64,000 nt of DNA, taken from Bacillus sp. FJAT-25509 (GTDB lineage Bacteria; Bacillota; Bacilli; Bacillales; Bacillaceae_G). How positions within the stretch are numbered: position 1 is the first letter of the stretch; every line of letters begins with the position of its first letter. The position numbers and the translations under genes were made by a program. Below, one piece after another: positions 43,553-52,884 of the stretch. The DNA is taken from the NCBI RefSeq assembly GCF_001420605.1, contig NZ_LJIZ01000038.1, positions 248,001 to 312,000 on the forward strand. The letters run 5' to 3'. The notes below the pieces were generated by a model. That model did no database searches, was not told the origin of the DNA, and was given only the letters and a program-made list of their open reading frames with translations.

Positions 43553-44029
43553 TTAATAATGAACATGACTTTCTTCTTTTGACCAAACAATGAAAGGGTT
43601 TTCAATATCTTTGACTTTAATCATAATTTGTTCACTTGGTATCGTTCGATCTTCATAGGGCAATGAAAGTTCATCATAGATATGTGCATCATCAAAACCA
43701 ATTTTTGCAGCATCATCTTTTGTGAAAAAATAATATATTTTTGAAATTCTAGACCAATAGGCGGCACTTAGACACATCGGGCATGGTTCACAACTTGTGT
43801 ATAAGACAGCATCCTTTAATAAATATGTACCTAAATTTTGACATGCGTTTCGAATTGCTTGGACCTCTGCATGTGCAGTTGGATCATTTAATGTTGTGAC
43901 ACCATTTACTCCGGCACCAATTACTTTTCCATCTTTGACAATAACTGCCCCAAATGGTCCACCATTTTTATTTAATAAGTTTTCGTAAGCAAGTCTTACA
44001 CTTAATTTAATCCAATCAGAGTGATTCAA
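43553..44029 (-). CDS. guaD: Guanine deaminase
   Basis: The 158-residue cytidine-deaminase-fold enzyme is like B. subtilis GuaD, which turns guanine into xanthine. The zinc site is TAHAEVQAI (His-Ala-Glu) near residue 53 and CEPCPMC near residue 84. GGPFGAVIVKDGKVI at residues 23-37, NGVTTLNDPTAHAEV and GFDDAHIYDELSLP also agree. The C-terminal part (FIVWSKEE) may swap between subunits as in the known enzyme. Similar tRNA adenosine deaminases are a less likely match. Confidence 0.88.
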   Translation of the reverse strand: MNHSDWIKLSVRLAYENLLNKNGGPFGAVIVKDGKVIGAGVNGVTTLNDPTAHAEVQAIRNACQNLGTYLLKDAVLYTSCEPCPMCLSAAYWSRISKIYYFFTKDDAAKIGFDDAHIYDELSLPYEDRTIPSEQIMIKVKDIENPFIVWSKEESHVHY

Positions 44030-44353
44030 ACTAACACCACCTTTATAGTAATAAGGGCGAAAGGTATTTACATTTATTTAGTTTCTTAAATTAATATAAA
44101 TAAACATTCAATCAAATTGGTTAACCAAATCGATTTACTATTCTTTCAATCAACCATTAATATTAAAAAGGGTATCTTACTTATTTGTACACTCTCTTAC
44201 AGTATTTAAGAACAAAAAATAGAGTAATATTATACAATTAAATATTTTTAATATAAAATTAAGTCCTTAATGAGAAAGGAAAACTTATAAATATTAAAAA
44301 TGTCGAATAATTTATTCAGAAATTTAAAGGAGTTATTTGAACCGAATTAGAAT
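44030..44353. other. Gene-free region between guaD and the lactate monooxygenase gene
   Basis: About 320 AT-rich bases separate divergent genes. They should hold both promoters. No reading frame or RNA is seen. A cre-like site begins at its right edge (44354). Confidence 0.5.
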
Positions 44354-44370
44354 ATGTAAACGGTTACAAC
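44354..44370 (+). promoter_or_regulatory. CcpA cre-site candidate
   Basis: ATGTAAACGGTTACAAC matches the cre consensus WTGNAARCGNWWWCAWW at 16 of 17 positions. It lies 22 bases before the start of the lactate monooxygenase gene, where bound CcpA could block transcription when good carbon sources are present. Confidence 0.65.
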
Positions 44371-44391
44371 TTTTTTAAGGATGTGTTTGGA

Positions 44392-45564
44392 ATGAAGAAT
44401 TTCGGGAATTCTATTCAATTGCAAGTGTATAGTACCGGGAAAAAAAGTGAGATTCCTGTTAGATTTGAGGATTTAGAAAAGTTAGCACAAGATCAATTAG
44501 AAGAGGGACCTTTTTATTATATAGCAGGTGGCGCAGGTAGTGAGCGCTCGATGAATGAAAACCGATTAGCCTTTGACAAATGGAAAATTGTACCGCGAAT
44601 GTTACGTAATGTGGCTGAGCGTGATATTAGTATAAAATTATTTGGCAAAACATATAATTCACCAGTTTTATTTGCACCAATCGGTGTCCAGTCGATTGCA
44701 CACCCAGAAGGGGAACTTGAAACTGCTAAAGCAGCAGCAGAATTGAATATTCCATACATTACTAGTACTGCATCAACTTACTCATTGGAAAAGGTTTCAA
44801 GTGTTCTAGGAAATTCTCCTAAATGGTATCAATTATATTGTAGTAGTGATATGGAAATTGCAGCAAGTATGATTAAACGTGCTGAAGCAAATGGCTATGA
44901 AGCAATTGTTATTACACTTGATACTTCGATAATGGGCTGGAGAGAAAAAGATATTGAAAATGCATATTTGCCATTCTTACAAGGACAAGGTATCGGGAAC
45001 TATTTAGAGGATCCAGTGTTTTGCTCAAGATTAAATAATTCACCAAAAGAAGATCCACAGTCAGCAATTCTATTATGGACAAGACTCTTTGGCAATCCTG
45101 CATTAACGTGGGAAGATTTAGCATTTTTGCGAAATCAAACTAAATTACCAATTTTATTAAAGGGCATTTTACATAAGGACGATGCGATGCTTGCACTTGA
45201 ATATGGAATGGATGGCATCATCGTTTCAAATCATGGTGGTAGACAAGTTGATGGAACAATTAGTACTTTAGATGCATTAGAGAGCATTTGTAGTGAATTA
45301 AAAGGTGAATTACCAATTTTAATGGATAGTGGTATTAGAAGGGGAGCGGATCTGTATAAAGCATTAGCAATCGGTGCTGATGCAGTATTAATTGGTCGAC
45401 CGTATATGTATGGACTAGCTCTTGGTGGTAAAAACGGAGTAATCCAAGTAATGAAAAATATTTTAGCTGATTTTGATTTAACGATGGCTTTATCCGGACA
45501 AAAAAGTATTATTGAATTAAAGCCATCTTTGTTAGTAAAAGAAAACCTTAATAAACATTTTTAA
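44392..45564 (+). CDS. FMN-dependent alpha-hydroxy-acid oxidase, lactate 2-monooxygenase type
   Basis: This 390-residue flavoenzyme of the lactate oxidase family oxidises L-lactate; the monooxygenase branch yields acetate and CO2. Motifs are GPFYYIAGGAGSERSMNENR near residue 40, WKIVPRMLRNV, the catalytic IIVSNHGGRQVDG near residue 280 and the FMN region PILMDSGIRRGADLYKALA. AFDKW and FAPIGVQSIAHPEGE fit lactate monooxygenases rather than glycolate oxidase. The start is ATG 44392, eight bases after AAGGATG. A CcpA-like site precedes the gene. Confidence 0.87.
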   Translation: MKNFGNSIQLQVYSTGKKSEIPVRFEDLEKLAQDQLEEGPFYYIAGGAGSERSMNENRLAFDKWKIVPRMLRNVAERDISIKLFGKTYNSPVLFAPIGVQSIAHPEGELETAKAAAELNIPYITSTASTYSLEKVSSVLGNSPKWYQLYCSSDMEIAASMIKRAEANGYEAIVITLDTSIMGWREKDIENAYLPFLQGQGIGNYLEDPVFCSRLNNSPKEDPQSAILLWTRLFGNPALTWEDLAFLRNQTKLPILLKGILHKDDAMLALEYGMDGIIVSNHGGRQVDGTISTLDALESICSELKGELPILMDSGIRRGADLYKALAIGADAVLIGRPYMYGLALGGKNGVIQVMKNILADFDLTMALSGQKSIIELKPSLLVKENLNKHF

Positions 45565-45565
45565 A

Positions 45566-45620
45566 AATTAAAAAGAGCGACCTCAGTAAGTGCTTAGACT
45601 AATGAGCCGCTCTTAATTTT
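45566..45620. terminator. Bidirectional terminator
   Basis: AATTAAAAAGAGCG pairs with CGCTCTTAATTTTT, with an inner CTCA/TGAG stem, between the monooxygenase gene and the convergent brnQ gene. Confidence 0.82.
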
Positions 45621-45631
45621 TGAAAATTAAA

Positions 45632-46966
45632 TTATGCTGCGTTTTTTACTTCGGTATATTCTTTAACGAAAAACTTCTCCATCATACACCCAATTACAAA
45701 ACCAAGTAAAGCGGGTATTACCCAACCGAATCCTTTACTTTGCATTGGAACAATCGATAATAATTCATTAAGTCCATTATTTAAAAATGATGAATTGATA
45801 ATCTCAATTAGGCTATAAATTCCAACAAACAAAATTGTTAATAAATAAACAGGTCTACCTTTAAATGGTAATTGATCGTGTAAAAGTGCTAGAACAATGA
45901 GTGCAATTGCCATTGGATATAAAAGACCTAATATTGGAACGGAAACTTTTAATATTTGAGTAAGTCCTAAATTTGCTACGAATCCACTTATAAAACATAA
46001 TAAGATTGCCCATTTTTTATAAGATAGTTTAGGGAAAATACTATTAAAATACTGAGAACATGATGTGATCAAACCAATACAAACACTTAAACATGCAAGT
46101 GTAAAAATAAGTCCTAATACAATCGTTCCACCATTACCAAATAATTGATTCATTACAGTCGTTAAGACGATTGCTCCATTGTCAATTTGTCCAGTAATCG
46201 TTGCTGAAGCACCTAAGTAGCCAATTATAAAATAAGTTAACGATAATAATAATGCACAAATTAAACCGAAAATCATTAAATATTTAATTTGTAATTTTTG
46301 ATTTGTAACATTTAATCTTTGAAAAATATTGATGAAAACAATCCCGTAGATTAATGCACAAATCCCATCCATTGTTTGATAGCCATCTAAAATTCCTTGT
46401 GAGACAGGATTAGATTTATAAGTTAAGGATGCATCCTTAAAACTAGATAAGTCTGTAAACATTGCTTTCATAAAAACAATTAAAATTAAGATTAGTAAAG
46501 CTGGAGTTAAAATTTTACCGAATCTGTCAACTAATTTTGAAGGTGATTTAGCAAACCAATAAACGATACTAAAAAACACAATCGTATAAACTAATAGTCC
46601 TATTGGAGAAACAGCTAAACCTGCAGGCAAAAATGGTTTAACTCCCATTTCATATGCCAGACTACTAGCTCGTGGAATTGCAAGCCCAGGTCCGATCGAC
46701 AAGTAGATTGCCATCGGGAAGAGAAGCGCAAAAATAGGATGTACTCTCTTTACAAGCGTATCAAAATTACCGGATTTAGCTATTGCTATAAATGCTAAAA
46801 TCGCAATACCTGCATCTGAAATAATAAATCCAATTATTGCTTGCCATACATTCTCTCCAGCTGCTTGTCCAATGTATGCTGGAAAAATTAAATTACCAGC
46901 TCCAAATAACATAGAAAATAACATAAATCCAATAAACATAATTTCTTTTTTTGTTAAAGTATTCAA
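45632..46966 (-). CDS. brnQ: Branched-chain amino acid carrier BrnQ
   Basis: The 444-residue, 12-helix sodium-coupled transporter takes up leucine, isoleucine and valine. It starts EIMFIGFMLFSMLFGAGNLIFPAYIGQAAG and has ATPALLIL-like TPALLILILIVFMKAMF and GYQTMDGICALIYGIVFIN near residue 200. All of these agree with the LIVCS family. I prefer TTG 46966, six bases after GAGGGG; a longer frame to 46984 lacks a site. It lies 3 kb from the ilv-leu genes but in the opposite direction. Confidence 0.9.
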   Translation of the reverse strand: MNTLTKKEIMFIGFMLFSMLFGAGNLIFPAYIGQAAGENVWQAIIGFIISDAGIAILAFIAIAKSGNFDTLVKRVHPIFALLFPMAIYLSIGPGLAIPRASSLAYEMGVKPFLPAGLAVSPIGLLVYTIVFFSIVYWFAKSPSKLVDRFGKILTPALLILILIVFMKAMFTDLSSFKDASLTYKSNPVSQGILDGYQTMDGICALIYGIVFINIFQRLNVTNQKLQIKYLMIFGLICALLLSLTYFIIGYLGASATITGQIDNGAIVLTTVMNQLFGNGGTIVLGLIFTLACLSVCIGLITSCSQYFNSIFPKLSYKKWAILLCFISGFVANLGLTQILKVSVPILGLLYPMAIALIVLALLHDQLPFKGRPVYLLTILFVGIYSLIEIINSSFLNNGLNELLSIVPMQSKGFGWVIPALLGFVIGCMMEKFFVKEYTEVKNAA

Positions 46967-47177
46967 ATAATTCCCCTCAATCATCGTTGCAATTTAAAAA
47001 TGATTTTCTCATTCTACCAAAAATTAGCTCTATTTACTACAAAAACTATTAATATTCTTACGATTTTCACAAATGATGAAAAAAATTTTCTTTTGTCCTA
47101 ATTTTAATTACTTAAAGCATAAGAAAACTTGTCCTCTAACTATATATACTTATAGGCTTTTTTAAGGGAGGACTAGA

Positions 47178-47930
47178 ATGATCCAATTTCAAGATATATC
47201 TTTTAAGTTTTCAAATGGAAAAAGTGCAGTTCAGGATTTATCTTTTTCAATTCAAACAGGTGAATGTTTTGTTTTAATTGGCCCAAGTGGCTGTGGAAAA
47301 ACAACAACAATTAAATTAATAAATAGATTAATTAAACCGACTGATGGTGAAATTTTTTATCATGATAAAAACATTAAAGAGTATGATGAACATAAGCTGA
47401 GGAGAGAGTTTGGATATGTACTTCAACAAATTGCATTATTTCCCCATTTGAATGTTGAAGAAAATATTTCAATCGTACCAGAATTAAAAAAATGGAACAA
47501 AGCACAAATAAAAGAACGCACTAAAGAATTATTAGAATTAGTAAAATTAAATCCTTTGGAATTTAGTAAAAGACCGATTTCAGAGTTATCTGGGGGTCAA
47601 CAACAACGGGTAGGTGTAGCGAGAGCTTTAGCAGGGGATCCGGACTTATTACTAATGGACGAACCATTCAGTGCATTAGATCCGATTACAAGATTACAAT
47701 TACAAAAGGATCTTAAGCAATTAAAAACAAAAATTAATAAAACGATCCTTTTCGTCACTCATGATTTAGACGAGGCATTTTATTTAGGAGACCGGATCGG
47801 GATTATGCACAATGGTGAACTAGTTCAAGTAGGTACGAAAGACGAAATTTTAAATAATCCTGTTAATCCTTTTGTTGAACAATTTATAGATCATTATCGA
47901 GGTAAGGCTGTTGTAAAGGAGGGAATATAA
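47178..47930 (+). CDS. opuFA: Osmoprotectant ABC transporter ATPase, OpuFA-like
   Basis: The 250-residue ATP-binding subunit belongs to the OpuA/ProV group: Walker A GPSGCGKTTT near residue 36, Q-loop YVLQQIALFPH, signature LSGGQQQRVGVARALAGDP, and Walker B LLLMDEPFSALDP. It lacks the C-terminal CBS domains of OpuCA, and the next gene encodes a fused permease and binding protein. Both features match the OpuF type. The start follows AGGGAGGAC. One base separates it from the permease gene. The OpuF label is an inference from gene architecture. Confidence 0.82.
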   Translation: MIQFQDISFKFSNGKSAVQDLSFSIQTGECFVLIGPSGCGKTTTIKLINRLIKPTDGEIFYHDKNIKEYDEHKLRREFGYVLQQIALFPHLNVEENISIVPELKKWNKAQIKERTKELLELVKLNPLEFSKRPISELSGGQQQRVGVARALAGDPDLLLMDEPFSALDPITRLQLQKDLKQLKTKINKTILFVTHDLDEAFYLGDRIGIMHNGELVQVGTKDEILNNPVNPFVEQFIDHYRGKAVVKEGI

Positions 47931-47931
47931 G

Positions 47932-49458
47932 ATGATTCTAACTTCATTTACGACGACTCTTGCAAATAGAAAAGAACAATTATTAACTGCTTTGTTAGAG
48001 CATATTCAAATTTCAGTATTTGCACTTATTATTGCAATAATTCTAGCTGTCCCGATTGGAATTTACTTAACGAAGAAGAAAGTACTCCCTGAGTTTGTAA
48101 TTGGAACAACAGCAGTTATTCAAACCATACCTTCATTGGCGCTGTTAGGGATTTTAATACCATTAGTCGGTATTGGAAAGATTCCAGCGGTAATTGCGTT
48201 AAGTGTATATGCATTATTGCCGATCTTGCGAAATACATATACCGGAATTAAGGAGATTGATCCGATCCTATTAGAGGCAGCAACCGGTTTAGGAATGAAC
48301 GGTAGACAAAGGCTTTTTAAGGTTGAATTACCATTAGCATTACCAGTTATGATGGCGGGAATCCGAACTGCGATGGTCATAATTGTTGGAACTGCAACAA
48401 TCGCTGCTTTAATAGGAGCTGGTGGATTAGGTAGTTTAATTTTATTAGGCATCGACCGAAACGATATGAATTTAATCATAATAGGGGCAATACCATCAGC
48501 GCTTTTAGCAGTTATATTTGATTTAATTTTAAGATTAATAGAGAAGAAGAGTTTTAAGAGTTTTTCATTAAGGATCATAACGGCTAGTTTTATTTTATTA
48601 GCATTATTATTTTCTCCCTTAACAATTAAATCTTGGAATAAAACAGATCTTGTCATTGCTGGAAAACTAGGTGCTGAACCAGAAATAATAATGAATATGT
48701 ATAAATTATTGATTGAGGATGAAACAAATCTAAATGTTGAAGTTAAGCCTAATTTTGGTAAAACGACATTTGTGTTTAATGCATTAAAAAAAGGTGATAT
48801 TGATATTTATCCAGAATATACAGGTACAGTCGTTTCTACTTTTTTGAAAGAAAAGGCTGTTAGTAATGATGCAAAAGCTGTATATAAACAAGCTGCTGAA
48901 GGTTTAGCAAAAAAATATAATTTGAGCTATTTGGAACCTATGAAATTTAATGACACTTATGCATTAGCTGTTCCAGATCACATTTCAAAACAATTTGGAA
49001 TCGAAACGATTTCAGATGCAACTAAAGTAGCAAACCAGTTAAAAGCAGGTTTCACTTTAGAATTTACTGATCGTGATGACGGATATTTAGGATTGCAAAA
49101 ATTATATGGTTTGAAATTTCAAGATTTAAAAACGATGGAGCCAAAATTGAGGTATGACGCAATTCAATCGGGGGATCTCTCGATAATTGATGCATATTCA
49201 ACTGATAGCGAGCTCCAAAGTTATAACATGAAAGTGTTAGTCGATGATAAACATTTATTCCCACCATATCAATGTGCACCACTTCTAAGAAAAGAGACAC
49301 TTAAAAAGTATCCTGAAGTTAAAAATATTTTAAACAAATTAGAAAATAAAATAACAGATGATGAAATGCGACAAATGAATTATAAAGTAAATGTTGGTGG
49401 AAAATCTGCCGAAAGTGTTGCTAGAGAGTTTTTGAAGGATGAGGGATTGCTAAAATAA
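47932..49458 (+). CDS. opuFB: Fused permease and solute-binding protein of glycine betaine-type transporter, OpuFB-like
   Basis: The 508-residue protein joins an ABC permease (residues 1-215: VPIGIYLTKKK, TIPSLALLGILIPLVGIGK, then IRTAMVIIVGTATIAALIGA) to a binding domain. After a membrane helix near 207-225 the substrate-binding part begins (DLVIAGKLGAEPEIIMNMYK) and runs to the end (DIYPEYTGTVVSTFL, TDSELQSYNMKVLVDD). Such fusions occur in OpuF and BusB-type systems that import compatible solutes for osmoprotection. The exact ligand is not clear. It is coupled to the ATPase gene. Confidence 0.85.
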   Translation: MILTSFTTTLANRKEQLLTALLEHIQISVFALIIAIILAVPIGIYLTKKKVLPEFVIGTTAVIQTIPSLALLGILIPLVGIGKIPAVIALSVYALLPILRNTYTGIKEIDPILLEAATGLGMNGRQRLFKVELPLALPVMMAGIRTAMVIIVGTATIAALIGAGGLGSLILLGIDRNDMNLIIIGAIPSALLAVIFDLILRLIEKKSFKSFSLRIITASFILLALLFSPLTIKSWNKTDLVIAGKLGAEPEIIMNMYKLLIEDETNLNVEVKPNFGKTTFVFNALKKGDIDIYPEYTGTVVSTFLKEKAVSNDAKAVYKQAAEGLAKKYNLSYLEPMKFNDTYALAVPDHISKQFGIETISDATKVANQLKAGFTLEFTDRDDGYLGLQKLYGLKFQDLKTMEPKLRYDAIQSGDLSIIDAYSTDSELQSYNMKVLVDDKHLFPPYQCAPLLRKETLKKYPEVKNILNKLENKITDDEMRQMNYKVNVGGKSAESVAREFLKDEGLLK

Positions 49459-49465
49459 ACGAATT

Positions 49466-49507
49466 GGACTGTCTGGTCAGGGAAACTGATCTAAGCAGTC
49501 CTTTTAT
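49466..49507 (+). terminator. Terminator of the opuF-like operon
   Basis: GGACTG pairs with CAGTCC, with an inner GTCAG/CTGAT stem, followed by TTTTAT. It lies eight bases after the stop. Confidence 0.75.
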
Positions 49508-49683
49508 ATTGCAAACATCGTAAAGTTCAGTGCATTCACAGTTAATATTTAACAGATTCATAGTGACTTTTTATTCGATTTGACTAGAATTAGTAGGAAA
49601 TTGCTAGTTTTCTTTTTGAGAGTATTAACTTTTTAACAGTTTTTGTGGTGAAATACCTTAACTGGTATTGGAAATATTGTGGC

Positions 49684-49775
49684 TTAATTGCACTTTTACT
49701 AGATTTAATTGCAGATTTGCTAATTTTACTTGCAGCTTTACCAAATTTAATTGCAGATTCACTAATTTTATTTGT
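49684..49775 (-). repeat. 21-bp periodic repeat, locus C (opposite strand)
   Basis: On the minus strand, units with cores ACAAATAA, GCAATTAA, GCAAGTAA, GCAATTAA and GCAATTAA lie exactly 21 bases apart (plus-strand starts 49684, 49705, 49726, 49747, 49768). The unit reads GCAATTAAATTTGGTAAAGCT with variations. It lies in the gene-free stretch 49508-49792 between the opuF-like operon and the small gene at 49861. A frame across it reads AIKFGK-like repeats but has no supported start. Confidence 0.75.
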
Positions 49776-49792
49776 AGTCCAGACTAACAAAT

Positions 49793-49827
49793 AAAAAAGA
49801 GGGTTGCCTAAAAAATAGGCTACCCTC
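49793..49827 (-). terminator. Terminator of the small gene at 49861
   Basis: On the minus strand GAGGGTAGCCTA pairs with TAGGCAACCCTC (one mismatch) over a TTTTT loop and is followed by six Ts. Confidence 0.8.
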
Positions 49828-49860
49828 GTCTTTATTATCATACGATAAGAATTTTAGTTT

Positions 49861-50049
49861 TTAATCATTATAGGCTCCAGTTAACATCTCACTTACGAAA
49901 GAATCATTTTCCCATTCTTCATAAGAGAAATCTACTGAATACTCCTGATCGGATTTTTCGTCTTTAATCTGAATGTCAAAATGATTACTCATTACTTTCA
50001 ACACTTCATTGATTTCGTTAACAGTCCCATTAATTTGTAAAGTAGCCAT
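49861..50049 (-). CDS. Small acidic hypothetical protein
   Basis: The 62-residue protein reads MATLQINGTVNEINEVLKVM and ends FVSEMLTGAYND. A beta-alpha-beta pattern and acidic character suggest a small folded cytoplasmic protein. The ribosome site GGAGGCGAG lies at the right spacing, and the gene has its own terminator. A CodY-like site (50070) lies just upstream. No family is recognised. Confidence 0.65.
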   Translation of the reverse strand: MATLQINGTVNEINEVLKVMSNHFDIQIKDEKSDQEYSVDFSYEEWENDSFVSEMLTGAYND

Positions 50050-50069
50050 TTTTACTCGCCTCCGATTTT

Positions 50070-50084
50070 AATTTACAGAAAATT
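50070..50084. promoter_or_regulatory. CodY-box candidate 1
   Basis: AATTTACAGAAAATT matches the CodY consensus AATTTTCWGAAAATT at 14 of 15 positions. It lies between the small minus-strand gene and ilvE, and could act on either. Confidence 0.6.
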
Positions 50085-50229
50085 CTGTTTAAATTAACCA
50101 TATGATAATCCTTTTAAAAACATTTTTCAAGAGTAAAATTTTGTCGAAAAAATATTTTGAAAAAATGTAAAGGTTTTCATTGTTGATTTACCAATATTTA
50201 TACGATTTTTGAATAAAATATGAATTTTA

Positions 50230-50244
50230 AATTTTCTAAAAACT
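50230..50244 (+). promoter_or_regulatory. CodY-box candidate 2, at the ilvE promoter
   Basis: AATTTTCTAAAAACT matches the CodY consensus at 13 of 15 positions. It sits directly upstream of the probable -35 of ilvE, a good place for repression by CodY when branched-chain amino acids and GTP are high. Confidence 0.55.
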
Positions 50245-50246
50245 TG

Positions 50247-50275
50247 TTGATTTATTTAGTAGATTGGAATAAAGT
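50247..50275 (+). promoter_or_regulatory. ilvE promoter candidate
   Basis: TTGATT (50247-50252) and TAAAGT (50270-50275) are 17 bases apart and lie 37 bases before ilvE. Confidence 0.45.
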
Positions 50276-50311
50276 AAGTACAAATATTTTAACTCTTGAG
50301 GAGGATTAACC

Positions 50312-51202
50312 GTGACAGAGCAACAGATTTTTTTAAATGGTGAATTCGTTCAAAAACAAGATGCAAAAGTTTCTGTATATGATCATGGATATCTATATGG
50401 AGATGGAGTATTCGAAGGGATTCGCGTATATGATGGCAATGTATTTCGCTTAAAAGAACATCTCATTCGATTATATGAATCAGCAAAATCAATTTTATTA
50501 ACAATTCCTTATTCATTAGAAGAGTTAACACAAATTGTAGTTGATACAGTAAATCGAAATAATTTACATAGTGGTTATATTCGACTCGTCGTCTCAAGAG
50601 GTGAAGGAAATCTTGGATTAGATCCAACTTCTTGTCCAAGAGCAAATGTAGTTGTCATTGCTGAACAACTAGCACTTTTTCCACAAGAACTATACGAAAA
50701 TGGTATGGAAATTGTAACTGTAGCAACGAGAAGAAATCGAAGTGATGTATTAAATCCACAAATTAAATCTTTAAATTATTTAAATAACATATTAGTAAAA
50801 ATTGAAGCGAAACTAGCTGGTGTTCAAGAAGCACTCATGCTAAATGATCAAGGCTTTGTAGCTGAAGGTTCAGGAGATAATGTCTTCTTAGTAAAAGGGA
50901 ATAAGTTAATTACTCCACCGAGTTCAGCAGGTGCATTAGAAGGAATTACTCGAAATGCAATTATGGAATTAGGTGACACATTAGGTTACGAAGTTGAGGA
51001 AAAATTGTTCACAAGGCATGATGTTTATATCGCCGATGAGGTTTTCTTAACAGGAACAGCAGCTGAAGTAATTGGCGTATCTAAGGTAGATGGACGAGTG
51101 ATTGGTGATGGAAAACCAGGACCAAATACACAAAGATTATTAAACGCATTTCGTCAATTAGTAGTAGAAGATGGAGAAAAAATTTACGTAAAACAAGGGT
51201 GA
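50312..51202 (+). CDS. ilvE: Branched-chain amino acid aminotransferase
   Basis: This 296-residue fold-type IV PLP enzyme moves the amino group between glutamate and the keto acids of valine, leucine and isoleucine. It shows ISVYDHG-like VSVYDHGYLYGDGVFEGIRV at residues 19-38. The PLP lysine is in QIKSLNYLNNIL near residue 155, GFVAEGSGDNVFLV follows, and TGTAAEVIGV is near residue 250. The start is GTG after GAGGAGG. Seven bases separate it from ilvD. It heads the branched-chain cluster and is preceded by CodY-like sites. Confidence 0.93.
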   Translation: MTEQQIFLNGEFVQKQDAKVSVYDHGYLYGDGVFEGIRVYDGNVFRLKEHLIRLYESAKSILLTIPYSLEELTQIVVDTVNRNNLHSGYIRLVVSRGEGNLGLDPTSCPRANVVVIAEQLALFPQELYENGMEIVTVATRRNRSDVLNPQIKSLNYLNNILVKIEAKLAGVQEALMLNDQGFVAEGSGDNVFLVKGNKLITPPSSAGALEGITRNAIMELGDTLGYEVEEKLFTRHDVYIADEVFLTGTAAEVIGVSKVDGRVIGDGKPGPNTQRLLNAFRQLVVEDGEKIYVKQG

Positions 51203-51208
51203 TAAATT

Positions 51209-52876
51209 GTGCGAAGTGACATGATAAAAAAAGGTATCGACCGTGCGCCGCATCGTAGCTTATTATTAGCGGCAGGTGTTAAAGAGGAAGATTTTAATAA
51301 ACCATTTATAGCGATTTGTAATTCATATATTGATATTGTTCCAGGTCATATTCATTTAAGGGAAATGGCTGATGTTGTAAAACAAGCGATTCGAGATGCT
51401 GGTGGAGTTCCATTTGAGTTTAATACGATTGGTGTCGATGATGGAATCGCAATGGGACATATCGGAATGAGGTATTCTTTACCAAGTAGGGAAATCATTG
51501 CCGATGCAGCCGAAACTGTAATTAATGCACATTGGTTTGATGGAGTATTTTATATGCCAAACTGCGATAAAATCACACCTGGAATGCTAATGGCAGCTGT
51601 TCGTACAAATGTACCGGCAGTGTTTGTATCAGGTGGACCAATGGCAGGTGGACTATCTAAAGATGGAAAGGCTCTATCTCTTGCTTCAGTATTTGAAGGT
51701 GTAGGTGCTTTTAAATCAGGAAAAATGAGTGTAGAAGAATTACTCGATATTGAAAAGTCAGCATGTCCAACATGTGGATCATGTTCTGGAATGTTCACAG
51801 CAAATTCAATGAATTGCATTATGGAAATGCTTGGTGTAGCACTACCATATAACGGGACAATACTTGCAACTAGTAAAGACAGACATCAATTAATCCGTGA
51901 TGCAGCTTTCCATCTAATGGATTGCATTGAAAATGATATAAAACCAAGAGACATTATTACAAAAGAGGCAATTGATGATGCATTTGCACTGGATATGGCA
52001 ATGGGTGGATCAACAAATACTGTTTTACACTTAATGGCCATCGCAAATGAAGCAGGAGTGGATTACGACTTAAAGGATATAAATGACGTAGCTAGAAGAG
52101 TACCTTATTTATCAAAAATTAGTCCCGCTTCTCACTATTCAATGCATGATGTTCATTTAGCAGGTGGTGTTCCAGCCATTATTAAAGAACTGACTACCAT
52201 TCCCGGGGCAATTAATAGTGACCGCATTACAATTACGGGAAAAACTTTATTCGAGAATGTGCAAGAAGCCACAATCTCCAATAGTGAAGTGATTCGTAAA
52301 AAAGAAAATCCTTATTCACAAACTGGCGGATTATCGATCTTACATGGGAATCTAGCCCCAGATGGAGGAGTTATTAAAGTAGGTGGCGTTGACCCCTCAA
52401 TTCAAACATTTATTGGTGAAGCAATTTGTTTTGACTCACACGATGAAGCGGTTGAAGCGATTGACAAAGGTCTCGTCAAAGAGGGTCATGTAGTTGTCAT
52501 TCGATATGAGGGTCCAAAAGGTGGACCTGGAATGCCAGAAATGCTTGCACCAACTTCATCAATTGTTGGAAGAGGTTTAGGAACAAAAGTTGCGTTAATT
52601 ACAGATGGCCGTTTTTCAGGTGCTACTAGAGGAATTGCAATTGGACATATTTCTCCAGAAGCGGCTGAAGGTGGACCAATTGCATATATTGAAGATGGCG
52701 ATGAAATCATCATCGATCTTTTATCAAGAAGTATTACTTTATCAATTTCAAACGAAACGTTAGAATCTCGTAAAACATCTTATAAATTACATGAACCAAA
52801 AGTTAAAACGGGTTATTTAGCAAGATATGCAAAGTTAGTTACTTCTGCTAATACAGGCGGAATTTTAAAAATATGA
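51209..52876 (+). CDS. ilvD: Dihydroxy-acid dehydratase
   Basis: The 555-residue iron-sulfur enzyme dehydrates dihydroxy acids to the keto acids of valine and isoleucine. Cluster cysteines and signatures are visible: [11 protein letters not shown] near residue 38, [10 protein letters not shown] near residue 114 and [19 protein letters not shown] near residue 184. The C-terminal [19 protein letters not shown] is also typical. It starts with GTG and follows ilvE by six bases. The T-box leader lies between it and ilvB, so ilvD can be made even when leucine is plentiful. Confidence 0.96.
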   Translation: MRSDMIKKGIDRAPHRSLLLAAGVKEEDFNKPFIAICNSYIDIVPGHIHLREMADVVKQAIRDAGGVPFEFNTIGVDDGIAMGHIGMRYSLPSREIIADAAETVINAHWFDGVFYMPNCDKITPGMLMAAVRTNVPAVFVSGGPMAGGLSKDGKALSLASVFEGVGAFKSGKMSVEELLDIEKSACPTCGSCSGMFTANSMNCIMEMLGVALPYNGTILATSKDRHQLIRDAAFHLMDCIENDIKPRDIITKEAIDDAFALDMAMGGSTNTVLHLMAIANEAGVDYDLKDINDVARRVPYLSKISPASHYSMHDVHLAGGVPAIIKELTTIPGAINSDRITITGKTLFENVQEATISNSEVIRKKENPYSQTGGLSILHGNLAPDGGVIKVGGVDPSIQTFIGEAICFDSHDEAVEAIDKGLVKEGHVVVIRYEGPKGGPGMPEMLAPTSSIVGRGLGTKVALITDGRFSGATRGIAIGHISPEAAEGGPIAYIEDGDEIIIDLLSRSITLSISNETLESRKTSYKLHEPKVKTGYLARYAKLVTSANTGGILKI

Positions 52877-52884
52877 AAAAGCAT

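Noticed and set aside
48120-48656. Minus-strand frame of 178 codons inside the OpuFB-like gene
   Set aside because: It lies wholly within a clear gene on the other strand, and the composition is that of an antisense frame.
49590-49841. Minus-strand frame of 83 codons across the 21-bp repeat
   Set aside because: The frame is open because the repeat unit has a length divisible by three. It has no ribosome site and crosses a terminator at its start.
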